NCBI GenBank assembly: GCA_014925825.1
Contig: JACGCK010000005.1
Location: 744,001-808,000, forward strand
Direction of reading: 5' to 3'
DNA: 64,000 nucleotides
Origin: Pholiota molesta
Taxonomy: Eukaryota > Basidiomycota > Agaricomycetes > Agaricales > Strophariaceae
Of this stretch, positions 11,871 through 27,020 are shown piece by piece; positions within the stretch are counted from its first letter, which is position 1, and each line of letters begins with the position of its first letter. The notes below the pieces were generated by a model, which saw only the letters and a program-made list of their open reading frames with translations, was not told the origin of the DNA and ran no database searches. The position numbers and the translations under genes are program-made.

Positions 11871-14800
11871 TCATTCCTCCGCTAGCACTGGCATTCCTTG
11901 TCCCTCATCAAACTCAAACACATACCGGTCCTCCATATCAGGGAACGATGGTTGATAAACCCCATTCGCACTGACTTGTACATTCTTTGGAGGGGGATCG
12001 GCAACATGTTTCGAGCCCTCCGAAGGAACAAGACGAGTGTCGTCCAAAGCCTGACTGGACTCATCTGGGCTTGATAGTGAGGAGACACCGGCATCACGAT
12101 GTCCAACACTGCTGTCGCTGCTATTGATACTACCAGCTTCAGCAGAACTGCTCGAGTAAGTCCTTCCCGGCGTCCCAGATGATTCAGATGGTGGTCGTGG
12201 CGTCGGACCCGATGGGAGCGAAGGTACTGGAGGTGGCCGTGAAAAGGTAGCGAGCTGAATTAGGCGCTTCCGAGATCCCGTACTGCTTGCTAATGATGCA
12301 TCACTGTCCCCAGCCTTATACCGGAGTGACAGTTCTGCAACATATGATCGCACTTCATGGGAGGAATCCTGTGAGAGCTGTTGGACTAGATCGTGCAAAA
12401 TACTCGGGATAGCCCGGAATGATGAACGAAATTTTCTGAGGTGTGTAAGTTCCATTGACCGTATAATTAAAATGTCCAAATTTACACACCATGAGCCAGG
12501 GCTGCGAAACGGGAGATCCCAATTCGGACGCCCTCAATAGCGTCATTTGCTAAGTCAGCAACAGAACGAAGGAAATCGTCATCGCACGATATCAAAGGTT
12601 GCCCTTTCTTGTCCGTCGCAAGTGTTAACGTCTGTTGACAAGCAATGAAGCTAAAGCAAACGAAAATTATTAGCCAACTCTGTGATTATCTCGTCTGAAC
12701 GTACGTCATGCGTCGCCGATAATTCGTGGATGGTGCCAAACTTTGCAGATCGTGAAGGAGTTCAGCGCTTTCATTTGTCGCGGAGAAGATGCTGTACAAT
12801 TCTGGCACCTTGAAACATAAATGTCAGCATATAAATAAAATACGAAGATATTGCGAGACTTACAATGGAAATGGCCGCCTCTCGGACTGCAGCAACGTTG
12901 TCCTCCAATGCCTTTACAAGGAATGCTCGAGCGAGCGAGGCGCTGTCTAAGCCAATCAGAGTGACCCAGCTGATAAGAGTCTTAATGATCAGCTCTCGCT
13001 CTCTCCAGCCTCTCAGACTGCCTTCTTTCCACACTGCCAGCAACCCTTGCACAAGCTCCATCCCTACCTCTTTCCCAATCACCCCAATAAAGATAGGCGT
13101 GGAATCAATGCCTCTTGACCGCACTTCTTCATCGTCCGTGCGGATAGACGACCACCACACACCCACTAGATCCTTCTTTGCATTCTCCGCGCCGATGATC
13201 TTCGCCAGCTCGCCCAAACTCGCCGCTAGCGTCCGATGCACTCCAGGTGAATCATCCAAAGTAATCTCCAAATAGGTATTCCGTAGTTCCTCCCATCTCT
13301 GTCCTCCAAGCGTAAGAGCAACCGCCGGAAAATTAAATGCGCATATGAGGTGACGCTTTGGATCGGTATAAAAGGATTCCTCGGGCGAGGAAAGCACAAG
13401 GGGTTGTTGTCCATCTCGTACACGTCGGTCCTCTCTTCGTCCCAAGAATAAGTCGACAAGTTGTCCTGGTGGTCCCTCCTCGTCAACATGAAAGGTATGT
13501 ATCACTTCGCCTAGAGCTTCCAGCACCCCCAATCGTACTGTCGGATTTGGATCCTTCGATAGCGTGACAATAGTCTCTAAAGCTACATTTTTCCGTTGAG
13601 CTGGTGTGAGACGAGATAGAATCGCAGGCAAAGCGAATAAAGCAGAGTGTCGGACATGCCATACGGTATCCCATCGCAACGCATCGAAAAGGGGAAGCTT
13701 ACAAAAGACGCATAAACAAATGCGCAAAGCCGTATATAGAGGATTGTAACGCACCAAGGAACTGAGTACTACTTCTTCTGGAACCACCTTGGCTAGGGCT
13801 CCTAGAGCGAACGAAGCCTCCCGCCTTACCCAGTAAACAGGATCTCGACCCACTCGTTCCAATTCCTTGACAAAAGCACGTTGTGTTGGGTCCTCCAAGG
13901 TCCCTAGAACGAAACTGAGGCAACTGTAGTAGATCGCGACAGATAAATTACTCACCACTGGCAGTTACTGCTGCCATCAGTGACATACTGGACAACCTGC
14001 CCACTGCTGCCTGCTCGTCTTCTTCTCCGTCGTAAGAAATGTCATCCCTACATCATTCTCATCATAAGCAGTCATAAGATGATTTAACCGCACAAACGAA
14101 CCAGTTGATATCAACATCCATCGAGGGATCCTGCGGAGGCCAAGTCGCACTCAGAATTGGGGAGGGCCCCCGCATATCTGCAGGAAGTGGACTAAGTCCC
14201 CATGAAGAACTGCAGTTGAACGAGCAGACGATGTCTGTGACTCTTCGATACTCGAAGGAAACTCTGTACCGGGGGAGAATGCAATGTTAGCAGTGGAATT
14301 GGGAAAAGGACCGGCGCGATGGGAGGGCGGGGTGATCGTTTGCGGTCCGCTCGTTGCGGGATATGGTGACGTATAATTTCCATGTGGTTGCGGGTGTATT
14401 GAAGGAACTGGGGGGAAATATGGATTGGAGCTGTCAAACTCCGCCGGGGCTCGACTCGGTTCCTCTTGAGGTGCTGGCTGCACACTCTGTTCACTTTCTG
14501 TATCATAATCGACATCGAGGCGACCCATCCCAATCACGACTTGCTGGAGAATCTCCTGGGTAAACATAGACCTCTCATGCGATCCAAAAAGGCCCACAAC
14601 CAGGGGCGGCTCGTCATCATCGTCATCGTCATCGATATTAGCGCGGGCTATTTCCCACGGATGGAGTATCTCGCCCGGGGAATGCTGTGGCTGCTGGCGA
14701 TGGATGGCGCCTAGCTCTCTGTCATCAGCCTTTTTCATGCGCGAGAGGAGATCGACGACGGCGAAGCGTGCGGCGCCGCCCACGAGCGGATTTGAGCTGA

Positions 14801-15564
14801 GAAGCAAGGTGCCGAGGATAGGTGTAAACGCCTGGACAGAGATGGTGACAGTGGTAGACGATGACGCATATGTCTCCTCTGGATTCAGATTATCAGGAAT
14901 GATTTGACAATGCTACCGTAGGAGAGAAGAGACGATTAGGAAACTCCTGCGGACAGACGGATATGGAGATGACGCACAGTGAAGAACCACCAGATGACAG
15001 GCACTAGTTCTGCGGCCAGCGCTTCTTTGACAAGTTCATCTAGCCAAAGGGTGAATAGGCGGACATGCAGAGTGGGTTGGCGAGAAAAGACGCACCATCA
15101 TCCATGGCGAGCCCGTTGAGGAGCGGCTGGACGTACTCGACGGCCTCCTGGGGCGTGACCTGGCGGAGATACTCGGGGAGGGCATGGGCGATGAAGACGC
15201 GGTGGAAGGAGGCCCTGCTGCGGGAGTAGAGGTAGATCTTCTCGAGGGTGCTGAGGCCGTCGTCGTCGAGGACGAGGTCGATGGCGAGGTCGGTGGGGGG
15301 CGGGAAGGGGTCGTCTGTGGGGACGGGGTGGGCTGGGGCGGGTGGGGGCGGCGCGTCTGCGGGGACGGGGGCGGTTGGGGGCGGGGGCGGTTGGTCGTGG
15401 TCGTTGCAGGGGGAGGTGGGGGGCGTCCAGTAGACGCTGGGGGACGGTGCGGGGGACGAGGGGGGTGTGTAGAAGAGGGCGAAGGGGGACGGGGGGTCGT
15501 GTGTGTCGTGCCAGACCTGGGGCGGGGGGAGGGGGATGTAGGAGGGGGGGCGGACGGTGCTCAT
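11871..15564 (-). CDS. HEAT-repeat protein, PP4 regulatory subunit 1 (PP4R1)-like
   Basis: This is a long multi-exon protein. It starts with a very Pro-rich stretch (15564-15290), then EKIYLYSRSRASFHRVFIAH, ELVPVIWWFFTHC and NPLVGGAARFAVVDLLSRM, which read as the first helical repeats. The central 395 codons (13958-12771) carry typical HEAT units such as DPVYWVRREASFALGALAKV, VWHVRHSALFALPAILSRL, NPTVRLGVLEALGEVI and SPGVHRTLAASLGELAKII. The end is Ser/Pro-rich. The segment order fits regulatory subunit 1 of protein phosphatase 4, which holds the PP4 catalytic subunit and substrates. A PP2A A-type scaffold is the alternative, but the acidic and Ser-rich insertions favour PP4R1. An Asp7 run is encoded near 14625. 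The first exon is extremely C-rich on the coding strand. Confidence 0.78.
15294..15553 (+). repeat. dense G-run tract (possible G-quadruplex cluster) in first exon of PP4R1-like gene
   Basis: On the plus strand, which is the template strand of the minus-strand gene, this 260-base tract holds more than twenty runs of three or more G separated by short loops. Near 15295-15350 G6, G3, G4, G4, G4, G3, G4, G3 and G5 follow one another closely. Four such runs are enough for an intramolecular quadruplex. The coding strand gives Pro-rich protein. Confidence 0.6.
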
Positions 15565-15654
15565 CGTAGTGTCACTCCAACACGCTCGCGTACTCAAACG
15601 ATCACACAGTTTTTCAAACAACACTTAATACATGACGTCACTTGCTAGCCTAAT

Positions 15655-17430
<1,776 letters not shown>

Positions 17431-18337
17431 TGGAATATGAGTATCGTGATATGAAGGTCGGGGGTATCGAAATGAAGACAAGGAGAGAAGTAAGGAAGCA
17501 AAGTGACGCGTCGCGTCGGGGGTGGGGTGATTATATGTAAGAATCCGACAAGCAGAGTACTCTCAGCTATGCATAAACAGCTCGCACTGCCGCGGTGCAT
17601 ACCCCGCCGCCACCAGAATCAAATGGCAAAACCGCCATTAGCAGAGACCGTCGCCGCCGGCGCGTGCATCAGGAATACTGATGCCAAAAAGCCAGCGATT
17701 CCACGTGATAGTCGATAGATCAACGAAGTGCCCAATGGCCGTTGGGAAAGGGCAAGTAGCTGCCGCACGCCAAGCGTCATAACGCTGCAGAACAGACACT
17801 GACTCACCGTTGGGTGGGGAATCGCGGACAACGAGCTCGTTATCGAAAGGTGGTCCTATGGATTGGATTATCGATCGGCTTTAAATTTATATCAGCCCCT
17901 CTTTGGGAGGAACGTGATCGAATGACTCGGCCCACTGCCTCCGCAACCACCGCCTTGCACTCCAGACCCCCCTCATCGTGCCACTCATTCTCTAAGTCCG
18001 CTCAGGTGCGGCCGAGACCACAGATACCATATCAAACTTCCTTCATATCCGCACGCAATTCTCATGGCCATCTAGGCTGAAATGTATAAGAGCAGGGAAA
18101 CGTGTATGCTGGTAACTATGCGTAAGTACGGAAAACAAATGGTCGACCTCGACCTGATGACATGGATTATAATAAGACACTCTATACAGTACTACCAAGT
18201 GGTGAATAAATGATAAGGAAATTGTCCATGGTGTGGGAGTAGGACGAATGTACAAGCTGTCTATAGAGGCAGCAAAGGAGCAATGATGAAACCATGAATG
18301 ATGATCTTGGAAGGTGGGAAAGGGTCATGAAAGACAA
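17431..18337. other. intergenic region upstream of aspartate aminotransferase
   Basis: About 900 bases with no recognisable gene. It should hold the aminotransferase promoter and the 3' UTR of the AN1 zinc-finger gene. Short open frames on both strands here look like chance. Confidence 0.45.
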
Positions 18338-18642
18338 CTACGCAGTAGCCATCTTGGAAGCCACAGTCCGCTCACTCTCCAACTTGTTCTTATTGCGGTC
18401 AAAGGCTTGTTGTCGGCAGTCCTCCAGATTCGAGCAGTTATGGTGCTCTGGGAGACGGTGCTAAGGGCAGAGATAGCGACAGGCGTCAGACATGGCACGA
18501 GACAAGAAAAGGAGGATATGCCACTCACCGCACCGCAGAATTGCGCTCGACAGTGGGGGCATTCGCCTACTATGCGCAGAGCTGCAGAGTTGCACTGAGC
18601 ATCACTGCCGATCCCAGACTGGCATCGCTTCTTAGCCGGCAT
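18338..18642 (-). CDS. small AN1-type zinc-finger protein
   Basis: Two exons joined after CGA give a protein of roughly 80 residues starting MPAKKRCQSGIG. The Cys/His spacing is that of an AN1 zinc finger: C-x8-C early, then CPHCRAQFCG, HRLPEHHNC and LEDC. The tail RNKNKLESERTVASKMATA is typical of small fungal AN1 proteins. AN1 proteins often act in protein quality control with ubiquitin or the proteasome; that role is from family knowledge. The intron has a GTGAGT donor and a CCTTAG acceptor. The start at 18642 was chosen because upstream in-frame codons are not family-like. Confidence 0.88.
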
Positions 18643-19191
18643 GATGGGTGAGTAGTGTATGTGTGGGGGTAACGACAAGTCGGAGCTGTGGGGAGGACCG
18701 AAGTAAGCGGCAGGGCGTCGGGACGGGAGGCAGTGAACTCACTTGAGAGACGGACGGGATCAAGATGGGGTGGAGGAGGGGAAGAAAAGGGAGAGCGTTT
18801 ATATATGGCCAGATTGCAACAAGGATACAGCGACGCGTAATCCCTCACATAAGCAGCCTGCAGTGCCACCACAGCCACAATCTGCATCCGTTCCGGCCAC
18901 CGATCCGTCTACTACTTTGCCGAAGCGCAAGAACTCGGGCAGCCCAATTCATTTCGCTCAGTACTTGTTGCTACGAACTCAGGGTATAAAAATATCATAA
19001 CATCCACATCGCGTATTATATCGTAAAATAGGCTTCATATGTATAAAAAGGAGTGCAGGAAGTGTAAATCAATGTCCGTGGGAGGCGTATGTATCACTCG
19101 GAAAGGCGATCAATCTGATCTCAGAAATTTAGCTATCGCAAAAAAAAAAAAAAGCGTGAGCTTTGTGCCAATCGCGAGTCATAATCCACAC
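18643..19191. other. intergenic region with a 14-base poly-A tract
   Basis: This lies between the AN1 gene start and the syntaxin stop codon. It contains a run of 14 A at 19140-19153 but no gene. The run and neighbouring A/T-rich bases sit in the expected 3' UTR of the minus-strand syntaxin gene. Confidence 0.4.
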
Positions 19192-20697
19192 TCACGCTTT
19201 GCTGGTGTTGTTGGTGTTGTTGTTGTTGTTGGCGATCTGGTTCTTCACCACAATTCCAACAATGATACCGATAATCGCTAGAAGAACAAGAGTAATGAAG
19301 AAGCAGATCCATCGCTTTTTCCGGGCAGCACGAGCCGACGATACAGCTTTGTCAGTATATTGCAACCTGAGGAGTAATAGTCAGAGAACTATCCGGACTC
19401 CAGTCTGATTATACTTACCCAACTTCTGTATCCTTCTCTACTCCTGCTGCTTGTGCTTGAATGACGTTGATAGTCTCCTCTTGTTGCTCCACGAGAACGC
19501 TCATCTACATGTCATTCAAGTTAGTGACTGAACTTACGGGGGTAAGCAAGCAAACCGACATCATTGAATAATTGAGCCAACTCGGCCAGTGTCCGCTCAA
19601 TGCGTTTGATATCCTCATGGCGCTCCTGAACTTCACGATATGCTGCTCGTGACTGGGTATAACGGGTATTCATCAACTATATGCAGCTCGGGTCAGTCCA
19701 TTACTATTATTATGACTCCGTTAGTATAGAACTCACAGCCTGACTGAAGATTTGACCTCCTTGCTCATCATTAACAACTGCGCGAATTTCGTCGGGCGTG
19801 GCATCAGGTTTGACTGCATGACATATGTTAGTTCATATCGCCAACACCAAGTCTATAAAAAGCACGAACCAATCTTGTACTGCCTTTCCATGCGTTGTTT
19901 ATACTTGGTACGGTATTGCTGCTCCACAGCTTGATAATTTTGAATGGCCTCCACGAATTTGGACTTTACGAAAGCCGCCTACTCAGGTTGGTCAGAAAGA
20001 CAATCTAGGGAAGGGTATCAAGCGTATATAATACTGACCTGTTGCTTCTTGATTTGTCCATCACGACCTGAGCCCCTTGAGCTTCCAATGCCTTTACACG
20101 ACGCTTCAGAGTGGTGCTAAGGGCACTGGTATCTTCAACGAGTTCATCCATTTGGGCAGCATTCGTTGGGCAGCACTGTCATCCATGTTGTTTAGTGACT
20201 GTGAATGAAGCTCTCCGATGGCCTTGATATTTTGGTTGAACGTAGCAATGCTATCTTGGATGGATGAAATCTGTAGGCACATGGGAATTTAATAAGTCAC
20301 CTCCTCGAATGTCGGCATGCATGCATGCGTATGGGCGGTGACTGACCTCCGCATAGAATGCAGCCATGTCCCCACCTCCACCTGTTGGTGTCGATGGCGT
20401 TAGGTGTGTCCTACTGTCCCGAACGTCTGCCATTTCGTACGAGGAGCGGTCATCCTGTTGGGCGTATGGGTTCGGCCTGCGATTTTGATACCCGTTTCCC
20501 CCGTTTCCTGACGCCTGCGTCGGATACGAGTTCCTGTTCAGTGTTCGTCAATTAATAAACTCTGGGGTACTTGTCTGTTACTTACGACCCCACATTTCCT
20601 TGCTGTTGTGCCTGTTGAAGGATTACTCAGATAATGTATAGAGTGACAGCAACGGGTTGATATTTACTCTCATTGCTGCGAGCCTATCTCTGGCCAT
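19192..20697 (-). CDS. SSO1: plasma-membrane t-SNARE syntaxin (Sso1 family)
   Basis: Syntaxin order is clear: a Gln/Asn/Gly-rich N-terminus (MARDRLAAMRAQQQ), Habc-type helices (FYAEISSIQDSIATFNQNI), TSALSTTLKRRVKALEAQ, the SNARE motif with ERHEDIKRIERTLAELAQL and MSVLVEQQEETINVIQ, a basic juxtamembrane stretch (ARKKRWI), a single TM anchor (CFFITLVLLAIIGIIVGIV) and an Asn-rich luminal end. The glutamine of the ionic layer (LVEQQEE) marks a Q-SNARE. It should drive fusion of secretory vesicles at the plasma membrane. Two frame breaks (near 20162 and in the C run at 20073-20076) each need one added base to restore conserved sequence, so they are probably assembly deletions. Many short introns are present. 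Confidence 0.9.
19201..19234 (+). repeat. GTT-type trinucleotide repeat coding the Asn-rich end of syntaxin
   Basis: An imperfect GTTGTT tract on the plus strand reads as Asn codons (with interruptions) on the minus strand, just after the transmembrane anchor. Such tracts vary in length between strains. Confidence 0.6.
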
Positions 20698-21081
20698 GAT
20701 TGCTGAGTGGTATAGGTTGTGATTGTTATTGAAATTAGATTAGAGAGAGGGGGGCGGGAGGAGGATTGGGTGTCAAGTAGGAGCTGTGTAGAAGGAGTGG
20801 AACGACACACGGTCACTGCAGTCTGTGACCTCGGGGAAAATGGCTGTACACGATGCAACATAAACATTACCAAATATACTTGGTGCCACTGCCATGAGAC
20901 TGCGCCCTTGGAGCGAATAGGAATTTACGCAAATGTTTGACTGCGTACCACTCGTACAGCCCTTCAGCATATTATTTTGTACATTCCAGTTGGCTTAGAT
21001 GCTATGACATATTTTTGACGTACATTGCTAATGTTAGGATATCAATCCGGCCTCCGGACATCACACACCCAATTCGAATGA
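20698..21081. promoter_or_regulatory. intergenic region: syntaxin promoter and argininosuccinate lyase 3' UTR
   Basis: These 384 bases hold no gene. The part next to 20697 is purine-rich on the plus strand (pyrimidine-rich on the transcribed strand of the syntaxin gene), as is common upstream of fungal starts. Confidence 0.35.
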
Positions 21082-22845
<1,764 letters not shown>

Positions 22846-23176
22846 TCTGAGTGTTCAGGGGGTGAGTAGGGCAGTGAATGAGAGGGTGGATTTTTTCTGG
22901 CAGCGACACTTTGGCAAAATTCAAGCGGAATCTGGTGAAATTGATATTTTTGGAAAGCAACGCCGGCACGTCTACTTTTGGCAGGTGTTCGCAGAGTTGG
23001 CCGTGGCACTTCTCCCTCACCAACGAATCCTGAATCCCTACTTACGCTGGCCTCTTGCTGACCTCTTTCCCCCTTGCTGCTTCAGTCCGCAGCATCCATA
23101 TTCATAAAACTGCTGAAATTGCTATAAATCTCTCGTTTATACGTCCCAGTCAAAGCCATTGGCAGTCTAAACTCAC
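22846..23176. promoter_or_regulatory. divergent promoter region, ARG4 / MFS transporter
   Basis: The two start codons face away from each other across 331 bases, so this region must hold both promoters. No specific operator could be assigned by eye. Confidence 0.5.
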
Positions 23177-24936
23177 ATGAAATCACTTTTGCTATGCTTC
23201 GCCCTCTCTTTGACCGCGTACGCATTGAATATTAAACCCCCTTCACACATATTCTGATACTCTACGACTAGCCTTTGTGCAGGAGGAATGTTCACGTTCC
23301 CTCTGATGTCTCCAGCTTTGGCAGCTCATAACAAATTGAGCCAACCTCAATTAACATCGATTATCCTGGCGTAAGGACTATCCAAACTTCCACATTATAT
23401 GTCTCTCAATACGACAGCAGTGGGATGATGAGTCAATACCCAATTGCCGTTGTTGTTGGGTCCCTCACCGATCAATATGGACCTGCCATGTGTATTCTCA
23501 TCGGTGGATTGTTATTCGTTGCAGGGTTCAGTGGATTTTCATCGGAAGTGCAAAACACTCCAACAAGCATCCTTCACTCACCGCAAATTTCGTTTTATCG
23601 AATGTGTTCTGTTTCTACTGATTGGCTTGGGACGGTTTTCTCGTACGTGTTGACTATCCCAAGTCTTGCAATATATCTCTCAAACCAATGTCTAGATATT
23701 GTGCATCCTTGTTTGCAGCATCTAAATATTTCTCAAACTATATCGGATTAGCTTCGGGTGCGATGATGGCGATATTCGCTCTTTCCCCGCTGTTCTTCTC
23801 CTCTATTGCAACCCACTTTTTCATGGATTCAACAACCGGCCTGCTAGATGTGGTTTCTTTTAATACTTTCCTGGCTCTTGTGACTGGCTTGGTTTCTGTC
23901 TTTGTGTCCGTTACTTTGCGACAGTTCCCTCCTCCTTTGATTCCAGAAGCCGAATCTGATACCACTACTAATGATAACATCGCTCACGAAACGACCCCGT
24001 TATTAAATTCAGATCCCGAGGCTGCGGCCATTGCCAACGGTAAACCAAACTATCCGAAAACCATTGGCGAACTCGTCAAAACAGTCGACTTCTGGCTTGT
24101 TGCTATTTACTGTGTGTTTATCTTGGGCGCGGTACGTCTAGAAATGTTCAGCTCATCGGATATAGTTTCAATTGATTTTCGGTCTGCTACATAGTCCGAA
24201 ATGGTCATCTCAAACATTGGTACTATCTCCGAATCTCTACCAGCTGCTCCATACCGTTCAACGCTGGTCCGCGGGTCCGCCTCAAGTTCCTCAGCTGCAT
24301 TGCAAGTAAAGCTCTTATCGATCGCGAACACAGTATCTCGAATTATAGTTGGACCCTTGGCTGACTTTGTCTCTCCTATCGCTGGGTTTTTACCGTCAGG
24401 GATCGGACATTTCCTCGGAAACATTTCATCAGCCGATTCTCGTTCCTCACTGGCGCGGCTTTGTTGCTTTCGCTGACATTCATTTGGCTTGTGATTGGCG
24501 TCCAGAATCAAGCCCAATTATGGGCTCTTAGGTAAATTATATTTCGTCAGAGAGGGCATACGGGTCACCGATATAATATCTTAGTATCGGCACAGGCCTC
24601 AGTTATAGCGCAACCTTCACTGTTATGTGAGTTGCGAAAATTGCTTCCAAAGGAACCAGCTCCTAATTCATAGATAGTCCCAGCCTCCTCTCTTCTCTAT
24701 GGGGGTTGCATCATCTCGGAAGAAACTTCGGTTTTATGATGTATGCTCCATTTACAGGAACACCTTTATTCTCGTTTGTATACGCCTCTATCTCTGCCAC
24801 ACATACGGAAGTCGGCGAGACTATCTGCAAAGGCCGACCATGTTGGGAATTGACCTTTTCTTTGAGCATAATCACGTCGATCATCTCGGTTCTGATCAGC
24901 TTTGTATTATGGAAACGTTGGCAAAATAAAATCTAA
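23177..24936 (+). CDS. MCH1: MFS transporter, Mch1-like (monocarboxylate-transporter-related)
   Basis: A first exon MKSLLLCFALSLTA joins after a short intron to LCAGGMFTFPLMSPALAA, then GMMSQYPIAVVVGSLTDQYG, which has the MFS loop-2 pattern. Further helices are encoded along the gene, with a large polar central loop (about 23940-24060, NIAHETTPLLNSDPEA). The second half opens with TVDFWLVAIYCVFILGASEM and continues IANTVSRIIVGPLADF and GLHHLGRNFGFMMYAPF. These fit the fungal Mch1/nodulin-like branch, vacuolar in yeast with unknown substrate. The GHFLG/RHISR region near 24410 suggests a frame change or small intron. Direction and substrate cannot be read from sequence. Confidence 0.8.
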
Positions 24937-25593
24937 CATACTTAGTCTGGCACCCCTGCCATGGTGAGTCTTCACCGTCTTCCGAATATGTGGCAGTACA
25001 TGACGGTACTTGAGTGCACAGTCGCTCTCAATTCACACTTCTTCGATACACTCTAAGTATCATTCGACATCCAGTCTGTGTATTGTCAAACACTGCATTT
25101 ATCGTTACTATCCCATGCTTTGCACGTATACCAACGTGTTCGTAGTATATCTATTCTATTAAGGCCCCTCATTCAGAAACTTGTAGATATAATGCATTTT
25201 TTCTCGAAAAACATTCACCCCAACTTTAACTGTTCGTAAGCAACCTAGCAGCAGGTAGTTGTTCGTGCTGGGTTCACCCTCTTGGATCTATTTTAAGGCC
25301 GGCCCGACTGGCGATACTACGCAATTGACATGACATTCGGGTGGATATTCTACCTCAACTTGGCACCCTGGTTAGCACCATAACACTCGTTGACTGAAGA
25401 CACTGTCTGGTTCAACATCTTCCTCCAATATACCCACAATCTATAGTGGCAAAGGTACGTTTCCACTTGATAGCAGATCCAAAGCTACTCATTAGTAGCT
25501 TTGCCTTCTTCATATGGCACTGGAATCCTAACAAAACATAAGGACTTGAGCACTTAACAGAACAACGTTGGACATAACTCAAAATATAATCAG
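24937..25593. other. intergenic region between MFS and AIG1-like genes
   Basis: About 650 bases, mostly T-rich and stop-rich in all frames. No gene recognised; it should contain the promoter of the AIG1-like gene. Confidence 0.45.
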
Positions 25594-26524
25594 ATGGAAA
25601 GGGTTTATGCAGGAATACTTCATGGTGTCGCCGCCAATACCATGTATCAAGGGTTCAGGAGTGTCCAGAAATTGCCTATTGGCGAATTTATGCGCGTCCA
25701 GTATGGCGGCCACTTTCAATATCTTACCATCCAAGGGTATGTTAACGAGTTCCCCTCCGAATTTAGCTCCTCAAATTTCTACATTCATTTAGACTGGCCT
25801 TGGCTGGCTTTTCAATGGTTTTAGGCATGGTAACAGGTTTATTTCCTTGGGCTATTGGTGAGTTCATAGTTTTGTGCTGATGTCGGCCCTTGGTTTAACT
25901 GGCGGTGCGTGTTTGTTGTGGAAGGTCTAAAAACTGCGAAACGATATCTCATGATTGTCGCTCTACCTGTTCGTCAAATCTGATATAACTTCCAAGCAAT
26001 TGGCATTTCAATTCATCTCACAAATATCCGACAGGTTTCCGTAGTGGTTTCGCTCATTTATTGGTCACTCTTGACTCTCTTCCCTGCGCTAATTATACAA
26101 CCCTTGCACTCGGAACCATCTACCCCTTCAAGTTCTTCGACAACACCTGCGCTCTTCTATCTTCCCCTTACTGTGGATCTCGCCTTACACGCAGTACCAG
26201 CTGTGTCTCTCATGCTAGACTTCTTTCTCTTTGAGAGAAAGTACGACAAAAGAGAAGTCCAAGTGATTGCACCAATTGCTGCTCTCACCTTTGCCATATG
26301 GTATGGCTCCTGGGTGGAACATTGCGGTTCAATGAATAATGGAAGTTGTGCGTAATTTTTGTATTTGAATTGTCTACCATGGTGCTATGTTCACATGTAC
26401 TCAATTTACAGTTCCCTATCCATTCTTGACTGAAAATCCCCAAGAAATACGGATTGGGATCTATGCCGGGGCGACTATCCTGTCCCTTCTCTCCTTTAGA
26501 TTCATTAATAACCTTCATCGCTAA
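25594..26524 (+). CDS. FAR-17a/AIG1-like multi-pass membrane protein
   Basis: The start at 25594 gives MERVYAGILHGVAANTMYQG, then VQYGGHFQYLTIQGLALAGF across a 56-bp intron (25737-25792), KRYLMIVALPVSVVVSLIYW, LPLTVDLALHAVPAVSLMLD, WYGSWVEHCGS and PYPFLTENPQEIRIG. This is the helix order and motif set of the FAR-17a/AIG1 (AIG1/ADTRP) family. Animal members hydrolyse branched fatty-acid esters of hydroxy fatty acids; the intramembrane Thr and His used there have plausible counterparts in YLTIQG and LALHAV. Five or six helices are expected, in the ER or plasma membrane. The substrate in fungi is not known. One intron (about 25971-26040) has a weak GTTCGT donor. Confidence 0.85.
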
Positions 26525-27020
26525 TGTAATCATACACATTTGGTTTTACATGTAACTACAGCTGAGATTCTTCGACAACATTTGCAGAACATTTGCCGAT
26601 ATACTTAAGGCAATTGTGGCGCAAGTTATTGTGACAAATGTGTTGATAAGTTTTTCAGCTTCTAAGGATTTCATCAAGAAATTTATACAGACATTTTCTC
26701 AAGTTCGGCCAGGACTTGAATATTCTGAAAGAAAATGTACATACGTCCTTGTCGAAGATGTTTTCAGAGAAGTGGTTTGGAGATAGGGGTCTAGTTACAT
26801 AAGCAATCAAGTTTGCTCGCGAAGCCAACGCGGCGCTTGTATTTTCCAACTAACCGTGACATTCACTCGACATTCACAATCCCTTCTCTCAAATGGGGGA
26901 TTAAAACGTCAAGAACATACCCTTCTGGCTTCGTTTACGCGCTCGATTCACACCAATTGCTACAACGATCAGAAAGCTTCATTCAAATTTCCGCCGCTTG
27001 CTTCAAGCTTGCTTGCCGTT
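26525..27020. other. intergenic region upstream of PIG-H gene
   Basis: About 500 bases without a recognisable gene. An in-frame ATG lies at 26856, which would add 55 residues to the PIG-H protein, but that extension is not family-like. Confidence 0.4.

Noticed and set aside
15184..15648. Plus-strand 154-codon open frame rich in Gly/Val/Arg opposite the PP4R1-like first exon
   Set aside because: It is the complement of a Pro-rich conserved-gene exon; open only because of GC-rich composition.
19140..19153. Run of 14 A, considered as a retroposed poly-A tail
   Set aside because: No target-site duplication or processed coding sequence next to it; it sits in the 3' flank of the syntaxin gene.
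26856..27020. Upstream in-frame ATG giving a longer PIG-H protein
   Set aside because: Family members start near the first hydrophobic segment; the 55 added residues are not conserved-looking.
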